Source of the DNA: Salvia splendens
Lineage: Eukaryota; Streptophyta; Magnoliopsida; Lamiales; Lamiaceae
Direction of reading: 5' to 3'
DNA length: 64,000 nt
NCBI RefSeq assembly: GCF_004379255.2
Contig: NC_056049.1
Location: forward strand, 9,796,001-9,860,000
A program made the position numbers and the translations under genes. This document shows, piece after piece, positions 55,573 to 64,000 of this stretch; position 1 is the stretch's first letter, and every line of letters begins with the position of its first letter. Under the pieces are notes generated by a model, which did no database searches, was not told the DNA's origin, and saw only the letters and a list, made by a program, of their open reading frames with translations.

Positions 55573-57083
55573 TGAAACGATGAGTTTTTCTCCTCAGGGT
55601 GTTTAGGTGTCGTTCAAGCAAGGATATATCCTACTGGTCAGGATAGCGATCCTAACTAAGCCTAGACCCTGGTTTCAAAAATTCCTCAACCCACTTCTAC
55701 TGATCAGTATAGTGGTGGTAAGGGTCGAATCCCACAGAGATGGTGCGTTAAAACTATTGTGGTGATATTCTGGATGGTTTGGTTAGCTACCACGCTCGGG
55801 TTGAGTTTCTACCTAGGCAAGAATTTAAAGGTAATTTCCTACTGACTAAAATGGGGAAAGAAGTGTAGGGGTGCAGCTGTGTACGTGGAAATAGGGAGAC
55901 ATTTTTGTAACAGAAAATATTTGGAAGGTACGGGATTCTATTTTGGGCTAGACAGAATATTCAGAGGGTAGTGGTAGACATGGTGACTAGGCTGACAGAT
56001 CTGCAGGTTATAACTAAAAGTAAAGGACAAAAAGCAAAAAGCATCTAAAAAGCAAAGTGGTCCCCAACATTAGACAGAGACATCATCTTCCTCAACAACA
56101 CAAACTAAAATCAGAAAATACTTCCAGATTCAACACGGAAACACAGTTTATCAATTCGCGAACACAGATCCACAAATAAGAACACCAAATCTGAAATCAA
56201 AACTCAGAAAATGCAACTCCGCGTACTGGTCAGCAGGAAAACGAAAACGAACTCAAACAAGACTTCACATGCAGCGATTCACTCACGATCAAACAGTTCC
56301 ACGTTTAACTAAGGAAATTTTGACGGAACAAGGAAGGAAAAGATTCAGCACTTAAAACACCAAAGAACCTTAGATCTAAGCTAACTAGGCGGAAAAGGAA
56401 GGAAAAGAAATCAACACCATAACTGAAACGGAAATCAACTTCATATCTTAAACACGTTCGGATCTTCCACAAGTACTTCAAAAACAGAAAATATCCGAAA
56501 GCAAACACAGATCCAACGTAAGGAAAGCAAGTAAATTAAACTACGAAAGCGAATAAAAGTGTTTTGCCACTCCGGGCGATGATATCTCTAACTACGGTTC
56601 TGCTGGCTGGAACGGACGATCTGGAACTCCGGGAACATCTAGATCTTCAAGTGACCATGGCAGTGGCGAGGAATGAGATTCTGGATTGAGCTGAAGGACT
56701 GAACTCCGAGAGAATTCTACCTAAGAGTGATGATGATGATTCTTGGTGATTCCCGTTGATAATTTTCTTCTCTCCAAGTGGCTTCCTTTTATAGGGAGGC
56801 TTACCCTTGATTTTTAGGGTAAGACCTTGCGGTGAGATGACTTCTTTGCCCTTAATTGTGATTGAGCAGTCCCAGCTATCCTCCTTCTCCATCTCGAGCC
56901 ATATTTGCATGTATACTGGTCAGTACGTAATCGTCCTGACGCCCTTTTCACTTGAAGTGTCTGAAACTCTGCCTACTGGCTAGAATGCTTACCCTGCACG
57001 CTTAAGCAACTAGTTTTTGCAGATATAATTCAATTACGCACATCATACTGACCAGTAACCTAGGCCTAGAATACGACTTATCA
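55573..57083 (-). repeat. A4 5' LTR
   Basis: A 1511-bp copy of 42692-44202 with about 11 substitutions and no net length change. The TATA box is at 56786-56795. It is followed on the plus strand by the TSD GCTTG (57084-57088). Confidence 0.97.
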
Positions 57084-57330
57084 GCTTGTTCCACCAAGAG
57101 TCGGCTGAATCCGTGAGTTGGCAGATTACACAAATCAACCGCTCTTCCTTAGTGCACTTGAAGAATTCGAAGATCCTCTACATTGCGCGTATCTAAGTCT
57201 CAGCCTTTACTGGCTCTCCTATCCCATCGAAGATAGGAGGATTTTGCTTTAGCAAAACTATTCAATATGCCATTCTGGCTTAGGTGGAGGAGGTGATGGT
57301 GATGGTGCTTGCACGCGTTTCTCCCTTCGA
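57084..57330 (-). pseudogene. T1 gag, N-terminal part
   Basis: On the minus strand this encodes KPPIFDG-like sequence, then RIFEFFKCTKEERLICVICQ and LTDSADSWWNK, which joins the gag at 42691 across A4. Two in-frame TAG codons stand where other chromoviruses have sense codons. Confidence 0.8.
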
Positions 57331-59450
57331 TTGTTTCACATTTTAGTTGATTCAATTTCACCACTTGCTGGATGATTTCCTCTCGTCGACGACCTTCGTT
57401 CGTATATCATAATCTATCAGGGTGCTCGTACTTTCATTCCAATACTATCATACAGTGATGCTCTTATGCGACGATCTTGAATACTCCGACTCACAACTTT
57501 CTGTTGTTATCCATATATCCCTTGGTCAACCACTTACATAAATTTTGAGCCCCAAAACGTGATAATTTGGTGTACACGGCTTCTCTCGACTTTTTGTTTC
57601 TCAAGACCTAATGTCTGGTATGGCATAACATTCGATTCTTTGGCTGCTTGCTACAACTAAGCATAGATGCGTAAATATTCGACTGTGCGTGTTGCTGTTG
57701 TATCATTTTGTATGTGTCTCTTGAAACTTATTCCTCATATGTGTTTGCAGAGATCGAGTCATTGTCTTCCTTGAGAGTCTTGTATCAAGAATTTGGAAAT
57801 CTACTTAACAGTCTTACTTGGATCAGAACGGGTTTCAACATGAGGAGTACTATTGACATTGCCCTTGATTAGAATGGCTCCGAAAATGACTCAAGAGGAA
57901 CAAGAATGAGGCACTACTTTCATTAAAAGAAACAGTGATGCATCACTTGCAAATTGCAGGTCAATCAAAGGTTTTAAATGCACGAAAAGAATACCATAGT
58001 CAAGGAGCTTCATAGAAAGAAATTTATGAGAATCCAAGTAAGTACTGTCAATTAAATTCGTCCATTCTAGCTACAAAGGTAGCACTCCGTCATTTCCCGA
58101 AGATAATAGATGCGTTCTCGAAAACTCTAGATTCGAAGTCAAGGTTCTTGGTGTCGTTACAACAATTAACTGTCCTTGAAGATCACACCTTCATATTGTT
58201 TTTGGCACGCCATAACGGTCATTCTCATTAGAACATGGTAATAGCCCTCCTGGCCTTAACGTGTCATAAATGTTGTCTTATTTGTAACGCGTCGTCGCAT
58301 TAGCATGTTAAGCACGATTGCATTCACTTTATCTGATGGCATGCACAATTTCTCGTCGTTGTAAGGATACATCACCTAACATTTCTTCTTGTCCTGATCT
58401 CGTTAGAAATTTCCTTTCGTTTTGTCCTTATCATCCAGGGAAGACAATAGGCAATTACAATATTCCGTCTAGTTCGAAGTACATGTTTTCGTTTGTCCCA
58501 TCACTCAGGAAAGTGATATTGTAGTTATCAGTTTACAACTGTGTTCGAGCACGTTCGGCCTAGCATATTTCTTAGGCACTCTATGTTTTCCAGACATAGT
58601 TCATAGTCTCATACTTATACATATATTCGATCATTGCTTAATTCAAACTTCATATGGATTCTACATTTGCAACGAAGTTCAAAATTCCACATTTCATTTT
58701 CACAATGATTCTATAAAATACCTCGTACTTCATCAATCATGAATTATCATCACATAAAACGTCATTCATATATTGCGCAGTCAAACATGGTTATCCATAT
58801 AAACCATTTGGCATTCCATAGCATTTCATCCAGCGATATTAATATTTAAAATAGTAACTCAGTCAATCCATCGTCCATGGAATCACATTTCGTAAATCAT
58901 ACAGTTCATGGACATCTTTATCACAATCACAAAATTGTAACTTTGCACTCATCATGCTTTGCATTCACAGTTTCGTAATCATGCAATTTCGACCACATAG
59001 GCATAAAAATAATAATTTGCCGCACAAGTAATCAACATGTATGTCCTTCAAGTTAAATTCGCAGCTCAGACATGTAATAACAAATCTCCGCCTCAAGCAT
59101 GCGATTCATATTCACACTTCAATATCTACCACATTCAACACCTTCAATCACATACTCCCATAGTGTCTCACGTCTCATATGACCACATCATTTTCCAAAA
59201 GCCATAGCATTTACTTTAAATTTCCAATAGGCCCAAACTTGCCATTTTCTCAAGGAACCATTTTTCCATCGAATTTCAAAAATTTCAGTAATTCATTTCA
59301 AAAGTCGCCAAAGTATTCTTACCTCTTCTTTCGTGGTTGGGCGTGACGAGTTGTGGTGTTGAGCCTTCGACGTTTAACACTTTAGTCTATCGATACAAGG
59401 GTAGACTACAACTCAAAAAGACTCTTGGGTCCAGAGCGGAAAGAAACTGA
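57331..59450 (-). other. T1 leader or unrecognised insertion
   Basis: No coding region or terminal repeat was recognised in this 2.1-kb AT-rich stretch between the T1 primer-binding site and gag. A long 5' leader is the simplest reading. An old insertion cannot be excluded, because the part at about 57400-58300 shows no repetition elsewhere in the window. Confidence 0.5.
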
Positions 59451-59463
59451 GGCTCTGGTACCA
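59451..59463 (-). other. T1 primer-binding site (initiator tRNA-Met type)
   Basis: On the minus strand TGGTACCAGAGCC lies three bases after the 5' LTR. It differs by one base from TGGTATCAGAGCC, the initiator tRNA-Met complement. Confidence 0.9.
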
Positions 59464-59466
59464 AAC

Positions 59467-62352
59467 TGTCACGACCGCCCTTTAGGGTTAATAAATACGG
59501 GCAATCGTGATTAAAAGAATTTAATAAACAGACGAAAAAGATTAGGATTTCAACACAAGTTGGACCAACTACTAATATCCAATTAAATAACCAAGAGTTT
59601 AATATTATCCAACAAGAAAATAGGAAAATCCATTATCCTAACAATTAAAGCTGTCGGCCCAAATAAAACATGAATAAATGAAAAGTCACAGCAGAAACGA
59701 CCAAGAGAAAGAGTGGCGCCATGTGTGAGGACACAACGATACTCAAAGTTCAGAGATGATAATAATATCTTAAATTCACTTGCTCAACACCACCACGTCC
59801 TCGTCGCCGCTCAACCTGCACATAAGGAAAACACATGCAGGGCTGAGTATTATAAGAATACTCAGTGGCTCATGCCGAAAACATTTTCAATAAAGAGTAA
59901 TTTATCATGCCATTCACAAGTAACCATCGGGGTTTAGCTTTAGAAAGGCCCGAGGCACTCAAAATCATTTCTCATAGTAAAAGTCGACTGATCAGTCATT
60001 TTCCCATAGACGTTAGCCATATCTGCCAATACATGACTTGGAATGTGGCCACAAACCAAGCCACTAGACCGGCCCGCCCGTACGCTAGCACACGATCTAC
60101 CTGAGGTGTACACTAGTCCAAGTAGGGTTTGCGGCCCTACGAGGACCCGAATTCGATTTATATAACAATGGCGCATAGCCATATCAGATAGGCACGTTAA
60201 AACACAAATCACGGCATGATAAATACAGTTTCATTTCCATCGATAAAAATAATTAGGACGTTGTCCTTATTTAAAAGAAAGCCCACCTCGACTGCTTAAA
60301 TCACAAGCACTTTCTTCCCCTTGGTATCACGGTTCACTTGCGATGATTCACATTTAACATTTAGATAATACATAAATCAAAACACTTTTCCAATAAATAA
60401 ATAAAAATGCATGCATCCTAATTAAAGCTATTTATCTCGGTTTTCGATTATTCGGCAGTCGCTTGCGCCCATAATTCCTCCGTTGGTTCCTCGTATTTTT
60501 CTCAATAATATCGAATTAACTTCCCAAAGTTTATTTAAGCGCATAACTTGAATTATCGCAACTATTTCTCTTTGTTAAGAAAATTATGTATATATTCCGG
60601 GCTTGAGATAAATTATTCATACTTCATAATTAATTCGGGATTTAATTAAATAATTTCGTCACGATTAATTATCGGCCCAAAGATTTATTTAAAAGCCCAG
60701 AGCTTAATTATTTCCCCACCTTATATCTCCAATTAAAATCTTAAAGCCCAAATAATTAAATGGAGTCCATACTTAAATAAATCCTCCAATTTAATTTATT
60801 AGGCTCCATTTCTTTAAAAACAATAGGCCCAAATTTAACTCCCACCATCTCCATACCCCTCTCTCTCTCTTCGACCAAGTTGGGGATTTCCCAGAATCCC
60901 GTCGGCTTCTCCATTTCCTTCAGCCACCGCCGCCGTTCCTCAGTCTCTCCGGAGTGGAGGAACACTGCCGTTGCGGTCCAGATCGGTCATCATCGCAGTC
61001 GGAGTGGAGGAGCTCTGCCGTTGCGGTCAAGATCGGTCGTCGTCGGCTGCTGCCCGTCGGTCAGCCGGTTCGCAGCCATCGCTGCCGGGAGCCGCGATGC
61101 CGCTGCTGCTCGTCGCTGCACAGAGCCGGCTGTTGCTGCCGCCGCGGCGCTGCTGCCTCTCCATCAGGAAGAGGCTGCCGCTGACTCCGATTCGTCACCC
61201 GCATCCACCGCCGTCGCTCGGCAGTGTCCGTCGGTCAGCCTCCGATTAACTCCGATTCCGCCCCGGACAGCTTCGCCACCAACCCCAAAGATGCATTCTT
61301 TATCCCATTTTTATGTTAATTCATATTTTCCGGTTAATTGCCGTAGGATGTCGGTTGTATTGTTCGGTTTTTGAGGAATATTGATTACGTTAGATGCGAG
61401 GTTGATGTATGAATATACTATGCTTACGAACTGTAATTGATCGGTTGAAAAGGAGTATACCTTGAATGGATTTTGGGAAAACAACCCATAACTCCCTCCT
61501 TGAGTTGGGTTCTCGATTTCTACTGGAAGGAGATTAGATGAGTTGGTTTGAATCATGAAAAAAAAAGAGAGAAATTTTTGAGATTACCTTGAAAGAATGA
61601 AACTTGCTTTTTCTTGATTGCAGAGAACGATAGAAGTGAAAAAGGAATAAATTGATTTGAAGATTTAATATTGAGGGAGGGTGGTTTGGATGTGAGAGAG
61701 ATTTAGGGGTGAGGGGGAAGGAAACGGTTTAATCGTGGTTGAGTGGAGAAGATTTCGAATTCTCCCTTTTTTAAAAAATTTATTTTGGATAAATTTGGAT
61801 TTGTTTGATATTTATTTGCATATCACGGAGGAGGAATATCTCATCACGGAGGAGGAAAATCTCTGTGAATCTTTAATTAAATTAAATTATCGACTTGGTG
61901 ACCAAGTCAACAGAAAGAAGATTTAATAGCTTAGTTTGATTCACGGTCCTTTGTATTTTAATTAAATTATACAGTCCACAATTTATTTATCACGGACTGG
62001 ATTTTTATATTATTTATTTAATTTATCCGATTCAATTCGCGGATTGAGTCTAATATATTTATTCCTTACGGAAAGGAATTATTTAAAATCCGCATTGTGA
62101 TTTACTTCACAATTTCTAGCTCTAATAATAAATTATCAATTATTCACAAACATTAAATTTTACCCACGTCAATTATTCAAAGCAGCCACGTCATGTATTC
62201 CACAAAGTTGACCAAGTCAAAAATTCCAATTCAAAAATTAGGTCACGTAGAGTATCCAACAAGAATTCCACTCGATACTCGCAACATTAAAAGCATTAAA
62301 TGCAAGTACTTTAGGGTTCGAAAATTAGGGTTCAGAAAAACGGGGCGTTACA
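59467..62352 (-). repeat. T1 5' LTR
   Basis: The 2886-bp partner of 35474-38369, reading TGTCACGACCGCCC to GGGGCGTTACA on the plus strand. It contains the same GC-rich island (about 60870-61300) and the same 164-codon antisense frame. Confidence 0.95.
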
Positions 62353-62415
62353 ATAAGTTTCTAATGGTATGACTTCTTGGTTAAGATGGAAAACGGGGCG
62401 TTACAATAAGTTTCT
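62337..62415. repeat. 26-bp direct repeat at the T1 outer edge
   Basis: AAAACGGGGCGTTACAATAA followed by GTTTCT occurs at 62337-62362 and again at 62390-62415, with 27 bp between. The unit spans the LTR end, the TSD and the first host bases, so the duplication arose after insertion. Confidence 0.9.
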
Positions 62416-64000
62416 CCTTATAATCTTCATCAAAGAATCTAGTATTCGTGTAAACAAACACATATCTTGCCGTGAAGATTATAGAACATGTATCTTTTCT
62501 ATCATTTGGGACAACCTTAAAACATACCTCAGTACACAACTCTAATTACTTGGATACCTTTTCCAAAACATGTGTTGGAATAACTCCACACCTTGAGTTG
62601 TGCTGGACTAAACTTGCCTCTAGTCCACAACTCGTATTTTGTAGAAGGTACTGATGTTATGGTAGTTTCTTTAAGGTATAACTCGTTGTTTCCAACGTAT
62701 ATCCCATCAATGATAAGGTGTTATTGAGTAAAACTGTTCACTTATCGAACTTGTCTTCGAGAGACTTCGATATCTTCTTATATGACTATCCCATTCTTTA
62801 GAAGAATGCTTGGAGTAGTCAACTAGGATTTAACTCTTACTACTGATCTTAACTCATTTGCTCGTCTCCTATGGTTTAAACCATTGAGACTTACTAGTCT
62901 TTCTATGTTGCATCTCTATAAGTATTCTGAATCCTTTGAACCACCAAAGGATTTTAACTTATAGTGCATCAACCAGACTTACTTGACCTTTAAGCTATTT
63001 AACAAACAAGTTGTTAAAATCTTGATAGTCACTTGAGTTAGACAAAATTAGTTGAACAATTACTAAGTATTTTCTTGGCCTTATGTTTAAGTACCATAAA
63101 TACTTTATCATTCATTGTTTAAGAAGTTGAACTGTCGTGTTAAACTCAATTTTTTACAATTATATTGTTTGGATACTATGATGTATAATTTGTTTTTTTA
63201 TGGTACTATGATAGATATTCGATCCACATTTCTCAATAATGCAAGCATTATAAAATGAAATTGAACATCGTAGAATCATAAATGAGTTTAGAAACTGAAT
63301 ATAAATTCATTCTAAACAAGACTGTACCAATAAAACAAAATCTCTAACATCAAAACAAAACAATAAAGTGAGCATAAATAAATAGCTCCCACTGCAACAA
63401 CTGCCCAACTGGATCTAGATCTCTCTTTTAGAAGTTGCATTGTTATCTAAGTCATTGTCCTTCTATAGAAGAGGTCAATCCAACTTACAATGCATCTTCT
63501 CCTTGTCTTTTCACCTAATTTATCTTGCATTTCTTGTTTTCAGCAGACATTGATGACAATTCAACTCTTCCCTCTTTCCATTACTAGTCTTCTGTTCGAT
63601 TGGACTACGACATAGGAAAGATGCAGCTTTAACGAATTTATCATCTGTCATGTTATCTTCCTCTATTAGTAATAAAGTGAATATCATATAGAAGGTTTCC
63701 AACTTTTAAGTAACAACCTTCATATAATCACTTCCTATTATATTTGGCGATGAACTGAGTGTAGAAACTATTTGAGTAACTGAATCAGAAGATTCCTCAA
63801 AGCATTCTATCTCTTGTGGATATTCCAATAGAATTTGGACATCGTCCTTATTGGATATTCCTCTTTCATCAATATAAACCAAGGCGTGTCTTACTACTTA
63901 AAATAAAGTAGTTTGACCTTCTATCTCAAGAACTTGTCAGGTACATGCATGAAACGCATTCTTAAACTTTCTTTATAGAATTTTGTCAAGGAAATCGAGG
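62353..64000 (-). pseudogene. C2 pol, integrase-side remnant
   Basis: This continues C2 across T1. On the minus strand the first bases resemble C1 around 18360-18420, the region just after the integrase core. No open frame survives, and similarity weakens further right. It runs to the window end. I see no other gene in it. Confidence 0.6.

Larger units (their letters stand above)
42692..57083 (-). mobile_element. Athila element A4, young and nearly intact
   Basis: A4 is a 14,392-bp minus-strand Athila with two 1511-bp LTRs differing at about 11 sites, a perfect TSD, tRNA-Asp primer-binding site, gag, pol, a large ORF3 and a long structured 3' non-coding region. Gag is split by a one-base frameshift near 55245 and ends in a UAG in frame with pol. 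Pol lacks about 50 bp near its end. Low LTR divergence marks the most recent insertion in the window. Confidence 0.97.
35474..62352 (-). mobile_element. Tekay-type chromovirus T1, split by Athila A4
   Basis: T1 is a minus-strand Ty3/gypsy element. Two 2.9-kb LTRs of the TGTAACGCCCCG type bound it. It has an initiator-Met primer-binding site, gag with two Cys/His knuckles, protease, RT, RNase H, integrase and a chromodomain. Without the 14.4-kb A4 insertion it would be about 12.5 kb. Long LTRs, the integrase-chromodomain end and the GGGACGAAATTT sequence before the 3' LTR fit the Tekay/Del clade. All enzyme frames are broken. Confidence 0.93.
32422..64000 (-). mobile_element. Ty1/copia element C2, old, split by T1, runs off the window
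   Basis: C2 is a minus-strand copia related to C1. Its 3' LTR is at 32422-33876 and its decayed pol at 33877-35473 and 62353-64000. T1 is inserted between the two pol parts. The relation to C1 shows in the purine tract (ATAAGTGGGAGAT on the minus strand near 33877-33890), in the LTR body and in RNase H remnants. The far end and 5' LTR are outside the window. Confidence 0.8.

Overview
This window is plant nuclear DNA from a repeat-rich region, probably heterochromatin of a flowering plant. It shows three classic plant LTR-retrotransposon lineages: Ty3/gypsy Athila, Ty3/gypsy Tekay-type chromovirus and Ty1/copia. It also has plant tRNA-Asp and initiator tRNA-Met primer-binding sites and Stowaway-type MITEs with CTCCCTCCGTCCC ends. 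No cellular protein-coding gene, rRNA, tRNA or CRISPR array was found. A eudicot is likely, but the species cannot be told from the sequence.

The layout is a nest of retrotransposons up to six levels deep. From the outside in: (0) a decayed chromovirus gag remnant (about 760-2280, + strand) behind two MITEs; (1) Athila A1 (+), inserted in that gag, with its 5' LTR at 2281-3805 and the start of its gag; (2) Athila A2 (-), inserted just after the A1 gag start and running from about 4108 to 32421; (3) three elements inside A2: copia C1 (+, 12824-21124, TSD GGGTC), Athila A3 (+, 24447-32067, TSD AGCTG) and copia C2 (-, 32422 to beyond the window end); (4) Tekay-type T1 (-, 35474-62352, TSD ATAAA/ATAAG) inside C2; (5) Athila A4 (-, 42692-57083, TSD GCTTG) inside the gag of T1. 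Coding fragments on the two sides of an insertion therefore belong together: A2 pol at 9929-12818 continues at 21125-23200, A2 gag continues across A3, T1 gag continues across A4, and C2 pol continues across T1.

Insertion order agrees with LTR divergence judged by eye. The two A4 LTRs are both 1511 bp and differ at about 11 sites (under 1 %). T1 LTRs differ by about 2-3 % in the stretch compared, and A3 and C1 LTRs by about 3-4 %. A4 is the youngest and best preserved copy, with a 1371-codon pol frame and a 913-codon third ORF. Even so, it has a gag frameshift, a UAG between gag and pol, and a deletion near the pol end. All other copies are clearly dead: many nonsense codons fit single C-to-T or G-to-A transitions, as expected where methylated cytosines deaminate. 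Later rearrangements include a 1008-bp tandem duplication spanning an LTR/pol boundary, a templated filler in the C1 3' LTR, and a short repeat at the T1 edge.

The least ordinary signals are in non-coding parts of the Athila elements. Each Athila family is studded with its own short palindrome (CTGRYCAG in A4, YTGATCAR in A2). The 3' non-coding regions of A2 and A4 share stem-loops, one with apparent compensatory base changes. The A2 LTR carries three spaced TTCTAGAA heat-shock-like sites upstream of its TATA box. T1 carries two diverged RT palm modules in tandem. I found no undescribed defence or metabolic system.
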